Positions 40,059 through 50,200 of a stretch of 64,000 bases of DNA are shown piece by piece. The stretch's first letter is position 1. Each line of letters opens with the position of its first letter. The notes beneath the pieces were generated by a model. It saw only the letters and a list, made by a program, of their open reading frames with translations. It was not told the DNA's origin and searched no databases. Source of the DNA: Synechocystis sp. PCC 7338. GTDB taxonomy: Bacteria; Cyanobacteriota; Cyanobacteriia; Cyanobacteriales; Microcystaceae. The stretch is taken from positions 2,775,488-2,839,487 of the forward strand of contig NZ_CP054306.1 in assembly GCF_018282115.1 (NCBI RefSeq), written 5' to 3'. Position numbers and translations under genes: made by a program.

Positions 40059-41639
40059 ATGGCTAAAGTTTTAGTTTCTGACTCCATTGACCAAGTCGGC
40101 ATTGATATTCTCAAACAAGTTGCCCAAGTTGACGTAAAGACTGGGCTATCGGAAGCAGAAATTATAGACATCATCCCCGAGTACGATGCCATCATGTTGC
40201 GCTCTGCCACTAAGGTGACGGAGAAAATCATCCAGGCGGGTAGCCAGTTAAAAATTATTGGCCGGGCTGGGGTTGGTGTGGATAATATTGACGTTCCCGC
40301 GGCCACTCGCCAGGGCATTGTGGTGGTTAATTCCCCTGAAGGTAATACCATTGCGGCAGCGGAACACGCTCTGGCCATGATGATGGCCCTGGCCCGCCAT
40401 ATTCCTGATGCCAATAAATCCGTCAAGGAAAGCAAGTGGGAACGGAAACAATTCATCGGCACCGAAGTTTACAAAAAAACCCTAGGGGTCGTGGGACTAG
40501 GCAAAATTGGTTCCCACGTAGCCGGCGTGGCCAAGGCCATGGGCATGAAATTGCTGGCCTATGACCCGTTTATTTCCCAGGAACGGGCCGACCAAATCGG
40601 TTGTACGTTGGTAGACCTGGATCTGCTGTTCAGCGAAGCGGACTTTATTACCCTGCACATTCCCAAAACGCCGGAAACCGCCAATCTGATCAATGCTGAA
40701 ACCCTGGCTAAAATGAAGCCCAGCGCCCGCATTGTCAACTGTTCCCGGGGTGGCATCATTGACGAAGAGGCTTTGGTAACGGCCATTGAAACAGCCGAGA
40801 TTGGTGGGGCAGCCCTGGATGTGTTTGCCCAGGAACCCCTAGGGGAATCCCGCCTGCGGGAATTTAGCAATGTGATTTTGACTCCCCATTTGGGAGCTTC
40901 CACCGAAGAGGCCCAGGTGAATGTGGCGGTGGATGTGGCCGAACAAATTCGGGATGTGTTGTTGGGCTTACCGGCCCGCTCAGCGGTGAATATCCCTGGC
41001 CTCACCCCCGATGTAATGGAAAAATTACGCCCCTATCTCAAGCTAGCGGAAACCCTGGGCACCTTAGTGGGTCAGTTGGCCGGTGGCCGGATCGATCGCC
41101 TGACAGTTTGTTTACAGGGGGATTTGGCGGAATATACCAACAGTCAACCCCTGGTGGTGGCGGCCATTAAAGGTCTGCTCTCCCAAGCCCTCCGGGAACG
41201 GGTCAACTATGTCAATGCCGCGATCGAGGCTAAGGAACGGGGCATCCGGGTAATTGAAACCAAAGATGCTTCAGTGCGGGACTATTCCGGCTCCTTGCAT
41301 CTGAAAGCCACCGGCACCATGGGGGAACACTCTGCCACCGGCGCCCTATTGAGCAACGGCGAAATTCGCATCACCGACGTGGACGAATTCCCCATTAACG
41401 TGCCTCCCAACAACTATATGTTGTTCACCCTGCACCGGGATATGCCGGGCATCATTGGTAAAATTGGTTCCCTGCTGGGTAGCTTTAACGTCAACATCGC
41501 CAGCATGCAGGTGGGTCGTAAAATTGTCCGGGGGGATGCGATCATGGCCCTGAGCTTGGACGATCCCCTCCCTGATGGCTTGCTATCGGAAATCACCAAG
41601 GTGGCTGGTATTCGGGATGCCTATACCGTTAAGCTCTAA
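40059..41639 (+). CDS. serA: D-3-phosphoglycerate dehydrogenase
   Basis: First step of phosphorylated serine synthesis, oxidising 3-phosphoglycerate with NAD+. From the ATG at 40059 (MAKVLVSDSIDQVGID) it has 526 residues, the usual length of the long form with catalytic, NAD-binding, intervening and ACT domains. The NAD loop is LGVVGLGKIGSHVAG; the catalytic Arg, Glu and His are in NCSRGGIIDEEAL, FAQEPL and TPHLGASTEEAQ. The C-terminal ACT domain (about 455-526, NNYMLFTLHRDMPGIIGKIG) suggests feedback by serine. prmA follows after 92 bases with a strong ribosome site. Confidence 0.96.
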   Translation: MAKVLVSDSIDQVGIDILKQVAQVDVKTGLSEAEIIDIIPEYDAIMLRSATKVTEKIIQAGSQLKIIGRAGVGVDNIDVPAATRQGIVVVNSPEGNTIAAAEHALAMMMALARHIPDANKSVKESKWERKQFIGTEVYKKTLGVVGLGKIGSHVAGVAKAMGMKLLAYDPFISQERADQIGCTLVDLDLLFSEADFITLHIPKTPETANLINAETLAKMKPSARIVNCSRGGIIDEEALVTAIETAEIGGAALDVFAQEPLGESRLREFSNVILTPHLGASTEEAQVNVAVDVAEQIRDVLLGLPARSAVNIPGLTPDVMEKLRPYLKLAETLGTLVGQLAGGRIDRLTVCLQGDLAEYTNSQPLVVAAIKGLLSQALRERVNYVNAAIEAKERGIRVIETKDASVRDYSGSLHLKATGTMGEHSATGALLSNGEIRITDVDEFPINVPPNNYMLFTLHRDMPGIIGKIGSLLGSFNVNIASMQVGRKIVRGDAIMALSLDDPLPDGLLSEITKVAGIRDAYTVKL

Positions 41640-41731
41640 TCCGCTCTATGGAGTGGAGGCCGATCGCCAAAGGTTGGAGTCAATGTAGGGAGGCTGATCC
41701 CTCCCTGTTGGCGTATATAAGGGAGGAATAA

Positions 41732-42634
41732 ATGGCTGTGGCTAATAGCTGGTGGGAAATTAGAATACTTTGCCATCCTTCCCTGGAAGAAACTGTTTTT
41801 TGGCGGCTGGAAAGGTTTGGCTGTGTGGGCACTTCCACTGAAAAAAAAGCCCATTCCCTGCTCATTCGGGGTTATTTACCCCAGGAAAAGGCAGAAATCC
41901 TCGACCTCGCCGCCCTAGCCCTTTGGTGTGAGCAGGACGCCCTTTTACTCCAGATTCCTAAACCCCGCTTCCATTGGCAATTGATTGACGAAGAGGATTG
42001 GTCCATTAGTTGGAAGGAGCATTGGCAACCTACCTCCGTCGGCGATCGGTTCATGATCTATCCGGCCTGGATTGCTCCCCTAGACCCTGGCGATCGCCTA
42101 ATTCTGCGCCTCGACCCCGGCGTGGCCTTTGGCACTGGCACCCATGCCACCACCCAGCTTTGTTTGGAATCCTTGGAAATGCGGGTGGAGCCAGGCAAAA
42201 ATCAAGTGCTGGCGGATCTTGGTTGTGGTTCCGGCATTTTGGGCATTGGAGCGGTTTTGTTAGGGGCGGCCAAGGTGTACGGCGTGGACAATGACCCCCT
42301 CACGGTGGAGTCGGCGCGGAATAATCGTCATCTGAATCAAATTCACCCCGATAATTTAGTCATCAATGAGGGCAGTGTGCCGGAGTTGGAGCATTTAATT
42401 GCTGAGCCGGTGGATGGCATCATTTGCAATATTTTGGCGGACGTCATCATCGATTTACTGCCCCAATTTACCCCCCTGGTCAAACCCCAAGGTTGGGCTA
42501 TTCTCAGCGGCATTATGGTGGAACAAAGTCAGGCGATCGCCGATGCACTGGAGCAAAACGGTTGGACGGTGGTCGCCATTTGGAAGCGGCAAGAATGGTG
42601 TTGCTTTCAAGCTAGAAGGGAAGAGAGTGATTGA
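41732..42634 (+). CDS. prmA: Ribosomal protein L11 methyltransferase
   Basis: 300 residues. SAM-dependent enzyme that trimethylates ribosomal protein L11 at several lysines and the N-terminus. The N-terminal substrate-recognition domain (about 1-90) is followed by the SAM-binding core: VAFGTGTHATTQLCLE, LADLGCGSGILGIGAVLLG and the NILADVIIDLLP motif that corresponds to NPPY in this family. Ribosome site GGGAGGAA lies five bases before the ATG. It converges with apcC; the two transcripts meet at the apc terminator. Confidence 0.94.
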   Translation: MAVANSWWEIRILCHPSLEETVFWRLERFGCVGTSTEKKAHSLLIRGYLPQEKAEILDLAALALWCEQDALLLQIPKPRFHWQLIDEEDWSISWKEHWQPTSVGDRFMIYPAWIAPLDPGDRLILRLDPGVAFGTGTHATTQLCLESLEMRVEPGKNQVLADLGCGSGILGIGAVLLGAAKVYGVDNDPLTVESARNNRHLNQIHPDNLVINEGSVPELEHLIAEPVDGIICNILADVIIDLLPQFTPLVKPQGWAILSGIMVEQSQAIADALEQNGWTVVAIWKRQEWCCFQARREESD

Positions 42635-42635
42635 G

Positions 42636-42667
42636 CAAAAAACAAAAAAGAGGCCATTGCTGACCTC
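42636..42667 (-). terminator. Rho-independent terminator of apcABC
   Basis: On the minus strand GAGGTCA and TGGCCTC form a 7-bp stem with one U-G pair and a GCAA tetraloop, followed directly by TTTTTTG and further T-rich bases. It lies 43 bases after the apcC stop. Confidence 0.8.
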
Positions 42668-42710
42668 AAGGAAATTGATTCATAAAATTGCCATTCAACT
42701 AGTCTTGAAC

Positions 42711-42914
42711 CTAGGCCAGACCAGCATTGGTGCCGGGGCGGCCAGTGGCTAATTCGACCTTCACAATTTTGCCGCCCATTTTCATGATGCGCTGTTGCTC
42801 ACGAAACCAATTATCGTAGGGCACCAACTTCGTAAAATAAGTATTTTGTAATTCCCGTTGTGTCCGAATCCGGGTTTGGCTAGGAACACAAGCCGTAATT
42901 CTAAACATCCGCAT
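42711..42914 (-). CDS. apcC: Allophycocyanin core linker (7.8 kDa, Lc)
   Basis: 67 residues beginning MRMFRITACVPSQTRIRTQ, the small linker that caps and stabilises the allophycocyanin trimers of the phycobilisome core. The start at 42914 is set by AGGAG ten bases upstream; an upstream in-frame start would add 24 unrelated residues. The whole sequence matches the CpcD-like linker fold. It is third in the apcABC operon, 212 bases after apcB. The longer gap before it suggests independent control of its level or mRNA processing, as is usual for this operon. Confidence 0.97.
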   Translation of the reverse strand: MRMFRITACVPSQTRIRTQRELQNTYFTKLVPYDNWFREQQRIMKMGGKIVKVELATGRPGTNAGLA

Positions 42915-43126
42915 GGGGTGTGGCTCTCCTAAAACGTTTTCTCTTAAAAAGTTGGCATATGCGACAGAACGGGAGTCAGAAGTCAATACCGGTCAGCTAA
43001 AACCCCGGCTATCCCGGTGGTGGCTTTAACGGCCCCAGCACTCACTTTAGACTTCCCGTTCCAACAGAGGGGCTACTGGCTAGGTTGCAAATCAACTAAG
43101 GCAGCATTACCCACGGGAATCCAGGA

Positions 43127-43612
43127 CTAGCTCAAGCCAGAGCAGATGTAGTCGAGGTAAACGCCCATTTCTTTGCCAGCATCGGCACCAACCAGGCTAG
43201 CGGTAACTTCTTTGATGGCTTGGATAGCTTGAACGGTGGAGGAAATGGGTACACCCAAGGAGTTGTAGGTTTCTTTCAAACCGTTGAGTACGCGCTCATC
43301 GAGAATGGAAGCGTCACCAGCCAACATGGCATAGGTAGCATAGCGGAGGTAGTAGTCCAAGTCACGGATACAAGCCGCATAGCGACGGGTGGTGTACATG
43401 TTGCCACCGGGACGGGTGACATCAGAGTACAACAGGGATTTAGCCACAGCTTCTTTAACGATGGTGGCGGCGTTGGCGCTGATTACACTGGCAGCCCGCA
43501 CCCGCAGTTCACCGCTGGCGAAGTAGCTTTTCAGTTTGTCCATGGCGGCACCGTCGAGGTACTTACCTTGAACGTCAGCAGAGTTGATTACAGCCGTAAT
43601 TGCGTCTTGCAT
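43127..43612 (-). CDS. apcB: Allophycocyanin beta subunit
   Basis: 161 residues. Beta chain of allophycocyanin, the core antenna protein of the phycobilisome passing energy to photosystem II. The phycocyanobilin-binding cysteine lies in [20 protein letters not shown] (Cys81), and the methylated asparagine site is in [11 protein letters not shown] (near residue 71). The N-terminus [20 protein letters not shown] is typical. It follows apcA after 95 bases on the minus strand. Confidence 0.98.
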   Translation of the reverse strand: MQDAITAVINSADVQGKYLDGAAMDKLKSYFASGELRVRAASVISANAATIVKEAVAKSLLYSDVTRPGGNMYTTRRYAACIRDLDYYLRYATYAMLAGDASILDERVLNGLKETYNSLGVPISSTVQAIQAIKEVTASLVGADAGKEMGVYLDYICSGLS

Positions 43613-43707
43613 AGTTTTGGTTTCCTTAAATCTTACTCAATGGGAAAAATTGCTAAAAGGGTTGAATAATTAGGGCTCAACACTTCAATAAGCTCAGGTA
43701 CAAAGAC

Positions 43708-44193
43708 CTAGCTCATGGCACCGATAACGAAATCAAAGTAGGCAGAGGCTTCGGCGGCGTCGTCGGAGGACATCAAACCAGAAGCAACCTCTTTCATTTC
43801 CCGGACACTTTGAGCAACGGCTTCAATGGGAGTGCCGAGGGAACGATACATTTCCCGTACGCCCACTAGACCGATTTCTTCGATGGGGGTAACGTCACCG
43901 GAAACCACACCGTAGGTGACGAGACGGAGGTAATAGTCCATGTCCCGCAGGCAGGTGGCGGTCATTTCTTCACCGTAGGCATTGCCACCGGGGGAAACGA
44001 TGTCAGGACGTTTTTGGAAAAGGCGATCGCCAGCTTGTTTAACGATGGTTTCGCGGGAACCGGTCAGGGTTTCAGCAATGCGAAGACGGGCGGCACCGCC
44101 GGTAACGAAAGCTTTAATACGATCCAGTTCACCCGGGCTCAGGTAGCGGGCTTCTGCATCAGCATTCACGATTGATTTCGTGACGATACTCAT
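43708..44193 (-). CDS. apcA: Allophycocyanin alpha subunit
   Basis: 161 residues. Alpha chain of allophycocyanin with the bilin-binding cysteine in [19 protein letters not shown] (Cys81). The ATG at 44193 is preceded by GGAGGAA seven bases upstream, a strong ribosome site suited to a very abundant protein. First gene of apcABC; the linker-membrane gene apcE is elsewhere, as in PCC 6803. The long leader upstream holds the promoter described separately. Confidence 0.98.
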   Translation of the reverse strand: MSIVTKSIVNADAEARYLSPGELDRIKAFVTGGAARLRIAETLTGSRETIVKQAGDRLFQKRPDIVSPGGNAYGEEMTATCLRDMDYYLRLVTYGVVSGDVTPIEEIGLVGVREMYRSLGTPIEAVAQSVREMKEVASGLMSSDDAAEASAYFDFVIGAMS

Positions 44194-44344
44194 GGATGGA
44201 TTCCTCCGTAAAGATTTAAAACGTTAAAAAAAGGCTTTAAGCTGATTTTATCAACCGAGACATAGTCACGAACTGGACAAAGCCGTTAACCAGCGGATTC
44301 CAGCGAGCAACCTGCCCAAACTATTCTCAGGCATTGCGTTCCTG

Positions 44345-44372
44345 ATTACACTGTCCCCGTAACAGTTTGTAA
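44345..44372 (-). promoter_or_regulatory. Likely sigma-70-type promoter of apcABC and its leader
   Basis: On the minus strand TTACAA (44367-44372) and TGTAAT (44345-44350) are separated by 16 bases. Transcription would start near 44337 and leave a leader of about 140 bases before apcA; a long leader is a known trait of phycobilisome operons. The rest of the 346-base gap (44194-44539) also holds the start region of the plus-strand lipoprotein gene and no further coding sequence. Confidence 0.45.
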
Positions 44373-44539
44373 TATTTCTTGACGATCGCCCCTTGAATTT
44401 GCCCTAATCCCTTGGCATTTTAGGGGGAGGCTGTAAGATTAGAGGGGAAAGTGATGGTTAAATCCAAACTTTCCCGAATTTTGACTTCCACTCCTCCGCC
44501 TCCCTTCGTATTTTCGGCTGTGTTGCAGCGATTCCAATA

Positions 44540-45763
44540 ATGAAGAAGCGACCCCTATTCTCTCTTGTAACTGGCTCTCTGCTGATTTTCAGCGGCGGAT
44601 GTGGATTTCTCCCCGGTGGTGGTGGCGGTGAAACTGATGTTTCTCTAGAAAATCAAGAAACAGCCTCCCCGACAGTGCCCCTAGCCGCCGTTCGCCCCTT
44701 ACCCCCAGTGGACATGGCCGCCCTGGGATTGATTCCCCCTGTATTGCCAGATCAACGTCTCAGGGAAATCCAGCCCGGCAGGGAAAATCCGTTCGAGTTA
44801 ATTCCTGTGGAAGCAAAAATTCGGGAATCTGTCTGTCAGCTTGATCCACCCAAACCAGGGGAGGCCAATGGGGCCAAGCAGGATAAAACTAACGGCGGTT
44901 CTGTCACCACCACAACTACGACTACCGCCCCTTCTGTCACTCCCAGCACTCCGGGCACTGTTAATATATCCCCATCTTCGACCACCCCTCCACCCCTGTT
45001 CCCCAACGACGCTAGGGCAGTGGTGGTTTCGGGTGTTATTGAGATCGGTAGTCGTCCCTATGCCATTGTCCAAGCTCCTGGGGAGCCCGTCGCCCGTAAC
45101 GTGACCGTCGGCGATCGCCTTTCCGGTGGCCGGGTTAGGGTCAAAGCCATCAATCCCTTTGGAGCCACGCCCAATGTGGTGCTAGAACAGTACGGAGATT
45201 CTGTCACCAGGGATGTGGGGGCCCCCGCTTTACCGCCCCTCACGCCCCCCAGTTCTCCCACTATGGAAGGATCTGCATTGGATGCTGAAGCGGCCATGGA
45301 GGCTTTTGGCCAGGGATTCGCCCAAATTTTAGGAGCCATGGCCCAAGAAATGGGAGGCACTGTTACCACCACCACTCGGAACAGTAACACTACCCGCACC
45401 GTTCCCCTCAGGGGTCCCGAAGGGGATGGCATTGGCTACGGCGAAATCCGTAACCTAGCGGTGCTCAAGTTGGCAGTTAACGAAAGGGGCGGTGATTTGA
45501 TCAATTCCGTTGGTGTGCTCTGTAATGCTGGCCAAGAAACCCTTGAGGTGCGCCGTTTGACCTTCCAAGTGGAGGACGCCACCGACAACACCATTTTGGA
45601 TAGTATCCAGATTGCTTTAGCTCGTCCCTATTTTCTGCAAAAGGGGCAAAAACTCGAATTTGATGGCAATGCTCCCCGCTTCCGGGGCCGTTCCCCCCAG
45701 GACGTCATTGTCAAACTGGTGGATTGGGGTTCCCAACAAACCCAAACTGCTCAGAATAATTAA
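44540..45763 (+). CDS. Lipoprotein with a PilP/GspC-like domain
   Basis: 407 residues. Signal with lipobox FSGGC (Cys near residue 22) after the hydrophobic LFSLVTGSLLI. A glycine patch and a long Thr/Ser/Pro linker (SVTTTTTTTAPSVTPSTPG) follow. Residues about 155-235 (VVVSGVIEIGSRPYAIVQAP, VTVGDRLSGGRVRVKAI, VVLEQYGD) resemble the beta-sandwich of type IV pilus PilP and GspC. A C-terminal beta-rich region (LEVRRLTFQVEDATDN) may carry another domain. An envelope role, perhaps in pili or secretion, is inferred from this resemblance only. Divergent from apcA. Confidence 0.7.
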   Translation: MKKRPLFSLVTGSLLIFSGGCGFLPGGGGGETDVSLENQETASPTVPLAAVRPLPPVDMAALGLIPPVLPDQRLREIQPGRENPFELIPVEAKIRESVCQLDPPKPGEANGAKQDKTNGGSVTTTTTTTAPSVTPSTPGTVNISPSSTTPPPLFPNDARAVVVSGVIEIGSRPYAIVQAPGEPVARNVTVGDRLSGGRVRVKAINPFGATPNVVLEQYGDSVTRDVGAPALPPLTPPSSPTMEGSALDAEAAMEAFGQGFAQILGAMAQEMGGTVTTTTRNSNTTRTVPLRGPEGDGIGYGEIRNLAVLKLAVNERGGDLINSVGVLCNAGQETLEVRRLTFQVEDATDNTILDSIQIALARPYFLQKGQKLEFDGNAPRFRGRSPQDVIVKLVDWGSQQTQTAQNN

Positions 45764-45837
45764 CTCGGGAACCGGCGGTTCTGCCTATTGTCTAGCTGTA
45801 AGACAAGGTAGTAAAGGGCGCAAGTCTTCTACTACTT

Positions 45838-45900
45838 CGCAGGCTGTTGGATAGAAAACCTACGCTGTAGTCTTTGATTCAGCGTGGGTAGTTCACTCGC
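45838..45900 (+). mobile_element. Right-end-like remnant of an IS200/IS605 element
   Basis: CCTACGCTG and CAGCGTGGG form a 9-bp stem with one wobble pair around TAGTCTTTGATT, followed by TAGTTCAC. Upstream GTAGTA and TACTAC (near 45809-45835) can pair as a second stem. Strong hairpins ending in a TTCAC-like edge are how right ends of cyanobacterial IS605/TnpB elements look to me, and they double as the guide-RNA scaffold. No tnpA or tnpB gene is present, so it is a relic or a stand-alone end. Sequence comparison is needed to be sure. Confidence 0.4.
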
Positions 45901-46005
45901 TGGATAGCCTGGGCCTATAGCTTTTAGGATTATCCAGAATGGGGAGATAGTGCCAATTTCTATGGGGCCCTGGGCCGACGGGCTCCCTTGCCCTAAATTT
46001 GAGTA

Positions 46006-46740
46006 ATGTCTTCCCCCAGTATTTCTCCCCCATACCAAACAATGCTTGACGATCTGGATGGGCAGGTGCTCCAGCTAGACCGTCAGGTATTCCGCCGCTT
46101 GGCCAACTTGGGCTACCATCCCCAGGTGATTTTCGATGTGGGCGCTTCCAACAGTGGTTGGTCCTACTATATGAAGCAGGTGGCAACGGAGGCTGACTTC
46201 TATTTATTCGAGCCCTTGGTGGACCATGTGCCGGATTATCAAGGTCTGATGGCGGAAACATTGCGGGTTTACCCTTCTTTCCATCTATGTAAATATGCCC
46301 TCGGCGATCGGGATGGCACCATAACAGTTAACGTTTTTGACGACCCGGCCAGTAGCACCACTTTGTCCATGGGAGAGGGGAGCCCCACCACCATAGGGGT
46401 GTCAGTACCCATACTTACCCTGGATTCGGCTTTAATCAAGCTTGGTTTGCCCCAACCCCAGGTGATTAAAATCGACACCCAAGGTAATGAGTTGTCCATT
46501 CTCCGGGGAGCGGCCCAGACATTAACTAAAGTTGACGTTTTATTTATAGAGTGCTGGCTCTATCGGGGTTACGGCCCTGAAACCCCCCTGTTAACGGAAA
46601 TTGCCCATTGGTTACTGCCACTCAATTTTCGCCTTTGGGATGTTTCCGAGCCCTACCGTGGTCCCCAGGGGGAATTGACTACTTTAGATTGCATTTTCAT
46701 CAACACAGCAGCCGGCCTAACCCCAGATTGGTACTACTAG
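46006..46740 (+). CDS. FkbM family SAM-dependent methyltransferase
   Basis: 244 residues. The SAM-binding motif VIFDVGASNSGWSYYM is near residue 44, followed by FEPLVDHVP, and the FkbM-typical LDSALIKLGLPQPQVIKIDT with GNELSILRGAAQTL later. FkbM enzymes methylate hydroxyl groups of sugars or polyketides and are frequent in surface polysaccharide loci. It lies 522 bases before the large RTX surface protein on the same strand, which would fit a role in surface glycan decoration, but this is inference. The ATG at 46006 has no clear ribosome site. Confidence 0.82.
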   Translation: MSSPSISPPYQTMLDDLDGQVLQLDRQVFRRLANLGYHPQVIFDVGASNSGWSYYMKQVATEADFYLFEPLVDHVPDYQGLMAETLRVYPSFHLCKYALGDRDGTITVNVFDDPASSTTLSMGEGSPTTIGVSVPILTLDSALIKLGLPQPQVIKIDTQGNELSILRGAAQTLTKVDVLFIECWLYRGYGPETPLLTEIAHWLLPLNFRLWDVSEPYRGPQGELTTLDCIFINTAAGLTPDWYY

Positions 46741-46894
46741 CTTTCTTTCCCCTTTCCTCCTCAAAACGGACTCCAAGGGAGGTTAATTACCCACCAAGGG
46801 AACTGTAATGAAAAATTTTCTGTCCAATTCGTACATCTTCTCCCCTTTTTAATCATAGCTTTTAGTGAGTAGGGGCAACGAAAGGGAATTAATC

Positions 46895-46990
46895 ATGATT
46901 AACAGCAGTGAATTCGCTGCCCGCCTATCTAGCCATTCTGGATTTTCAGGCGCTGGCTGGCAAAATATCTCTGCATTTCCTTATTCGTAG
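46895..46990 (+). CDS. Candidate 31-residue protein upstream of the RTX gene
   Basis: An ATG at 46895 preceded by AAAGGGAATT opens a 31-codon frame (MINSSEFAARLSSHSGFSGA and onward) ending at TAG 46988-46990, followed at once by a TATAAT at 46993-46998. It is too short to judge; it could be a small protein, a leader, or chance. The remaining DNA in 46741-47262 holds the RTX promoter and otherwise nothing that I can identify. Confidence 0.2.
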   Translation: MINSSEFAARLSSHSGFSGAGWQNISAFPYS

Positions 46991-47148
46991 GCTATAATTT
47001 GCCTGGAGTAGCAATTCTAGACAATTCTTATGGAGAGCCCCATGGGTTCGCCGTCCCTGGTTGACTAGAAAAAGTTCTACTATTCGCCGAGTAGACGATG
47101 TTGAAAAAGCGCGAATAATCATCTATTGGTGGCACCATGCTTCTGGTC

Positions 47149-47176
47149 TTGACAGCAAGGCGATTCTTGCTATGAT
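47149..47176 (+). promoter_or_regulatory. Consensus sigma-70 promoter of the RTX surface-protein gene
   Basis: TTGACA at 47149-47154 and TATGAT at 47171-47176 are separated by 16 bases, a near-perfect housekeeping promoter. The start would lie near 47183, giving a leader of about 80 bases. GAGGAG-like GAGGAGTT lies about 15 bases before the ATG at 47263. Such strength suits an abundant surface-layer protein. Confidence 0.7.
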
Positions 47177-47262
47177 TACCCTAAGCAACTCCTAGACACA
47201 CATAGATGAACCCTGTTTTGTATATTTTTTACCGTAAAAACTGAGGAGTTTTAAGAAGTCCT

Positions 47263-50200
47263 ATGGCACTAAGTCCTAACATAATTGCGGCTCTGCAGAT
47301 CATGTACACCGGCAAGGGTGTATCTACCAGCGATCTGAACTGGTGGGCTACAGATGGGGCAAATATCACCTACGACGAAGCAGTTGCCCTGTTTGCTAAC
47401 AGCGCTGATGCGAAAGTGAAGTATCCCTTCTTCCAAGCGCCCCAAACTGCGAATAAGCGTCAATACATTGCTCAAGTTTTTGCCAATCTCTACAACATTG
47501 ACATTAACGACACTTCCCTGGTCCCCACAGAGGAACTTGACTATTGGATTAACTGGTTGTCATTGGCTCCCGACAACTATTTAGTTTTCCCCAGCGCGCT
47601 CAATCATGCTTCTGCTGCTGCGGGTCTGACCAACCGGTTGGATGCTTTGATCAACAAAACTGATACGTCTCTCCTCTTTGCTGAAACGTTTTCCAGTGTT
47701 GGCGTCAATACTTTCACCCCCGACCAGTCTGTCGATGCGAGCACAGTTATTGCTGGAGTTGACGAAACTCCTGGGAGTGTGTTGATTGCAGAGGCTCAAA
47801 TCATTGAACTGGCTGCGGGCGTAAACGTCTTTACCATTGCTCAAGCTCAGGCGACACCTAATCTGCCCCCTCTCTACACCATTAGCGACAGTGCCGATAA
47901 CTTAATTGCTGGCACCGCTGACTCTGTTGTGGTTGATGCCACCACCGTCATTGCCAACCAATCCCCCGCGGCTCCTTTGACTGTGGACAATGCGGAAATT
48001 CTGCTTGCCACCGCCGATTCTTTGGCTCCCGGTGTTACCTGGGACATTCTTGATTCCGCCACCGACGTCCTTGGTGGTGGTGTTGCCGTATCCGGTGCCG
48101 CCAGTGTTGGTATCACAGATCCCTTTGTCGATGTTGCCACCGCTGATGATCTAACTGCGTTAGCTAATTTTGATGGTATCTACGCCATTGAAGATACTTC
48201 CGCCGCTATCCTCGCCAACACGGCGGTTGCTGCCGGTGCCACCAGTGTATCTCTCACCGACCCCGGTGTACCTGTAACCGTTGCCGGTGCTCAAACTCTC
48301 CAAGGTTTGGGTAACTTTGAGGGTCCCTACAACATTGAGGACACCTCCGCCGCTATCTTGGGTGCTGCTAGTTCCCCTGCAGTCCTTGGTGCCGATAGTG
48401 TCAGTTTGTCCGACCCCCTAGCCGGCGTAACCGTGGCTGGAGCGGAAACTCTCCAAGGTTTGGGCAACTTTGTCGGTCCTTACAATATTTCTGACACCTC
48501 TGCCAACATTTTGGCGGCGGAAAGCTCCCCTGCGGTGCTTGCTGCCGACAGCGTTGCTCTTTCTAATCCTTCAACTCCCGTAACCGTTGCCGGTGCCGAA
48601 ACCCTCCAAGGTTTGGGGAACTTCGCCGGCCCCTACAACATCCAGGACACGTCCCCCAACATTATTGCGGCGGCCACCTCTCCCGCAGTTCTTGGTGCTG
48701 AAACCGTCAGCCTAGATGATTCCTTTGCTTTTGTAACCGTTGCCGGTTCCGATATTCTGCTCGGTTTGGGCAACTTTGTAGGGCCCTACAGCATCCTTGA
48801 TACCTCTGCCAATATTTTGGCGGCGGCTACCTCTCCCGCAGTTCTTGGTGCCGATGCCGTTGTCCTCTCCAATCCTGGTGTTGGTATAACTGTTGCGGAT
48901 GCTGAAATCCTCCAAGGTTTGGGTAACTTCGTAGGTGCTTACAACATCCTCGATACCTCTGCCAATATTTTGGCGGCGGCTACCTCTCCCGCGGTTCTCG
49001 GTGCCGACAGCGTTGTCCTATCCAACTCTTCAGTTCCCGTAACCGTTGCCGATGCGGAAGTTCTTCAAGGTTTAGGTAACTTTGAAGGACCCTATGCCAT
49101 TGAAGACACCTCTGCCAATATTTTGGCGGCAGCTACTTCTCCCGCGGTACTGGATGCCACCAGTGTGACCCTGTCTGACCCCGGTGTGGCCATAACCGTT
49201 GCCGATGCCAAAACCCTCCAAGATCTCGGTAACTTTGGTGGTCTTTACAACATTGAAGATACCTCTGCTGCCATCTTGGGGAATGCAACCTCTGCTGCAG
49301 TTCTTAATGCTGAGAGCGTTATCCTTTCCAATCCTGGTGTACCCGTAAGCGTTGCCGGTGCCCAAACTCTCCAAGGGCTGGGCAACTTTGAAGGGCCCTA
49401 CCACATCGAAGACACTTCTGCCAACATTCTTGCGGCGGCTACTACCCCTGCCGTTCTTGATGCTACCAGCGTGGAACTGTCCGACCCCGGTGTGCCCGTA
49501 ACCGTTGCTGAGGCTGAAATTCTCCAAGGCTTACCCACCTTCGCTGGCCCCTACAACATCGAAGATACTTCCGCCGCTATTTTGGCCGCCGCCACCACCG
49601 GTGCGGTACTCGATGCCGATAGCGTCACCCTGTCTGACCCTGGTGTACCCGTAACCGTTGATGGTGCCGAAACCCTCCAGGGCTTGGGTAACTTTGTTGG
49701 TCCCTACAACATCGAAGATACTTCTGCCGCTATTTTGGCTGCTGCCACCACCGGTGCGGTACTCGATGCCGATAGCGTCACCCTGTCTGACCCTGGTGTG
49801 CCCGTAACCGTTGATGGTGCCGAAACCCTCCAGGGCTTGGGTAACTTTGTTGGTCCTTACAACATCGAAGATACTTCTGCTGCCATCTTGGCCGCCGCCA
49901 CCACTGGTGCGGTACTCGATGCCGATAGCGTCACCCTGTCTGACCCCGGTGTTGGTATTACCGTTGCCGATGCTGAAGTTCTGCAAGGTTTAGGCAACTT
50001 CGTTGGTCCCTACCACATTCTCGATACATCTGCGAATATTCTGGCCGCTGCTAGCTCTGCTGCGGTAATCGATGCCACTAGTGTTAGTCTGTCCGATCCC
50101 GGTGTGGGAGTTACCGTTGCTGAAGCGGAGACTCTCGCCGATATCCCTGGTTTCGGCGGTCCCTACAGCATCGCTGATAGCCTGGAAGCCTTGACTGCTG

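Noticed and set aside
42399-42752. 117-codon frame over the ends of prmA and apcC
   Set aside because: It lies in a second frame of prmA, crosses the apc terminator and overlaps apcC; a shadow frame.
48166-50148. 153-bp periodic repeats considered as an integron or CRISPR-like array
   Set aside because: The periodicity is in frame with a single protein and the units are coding throughout.
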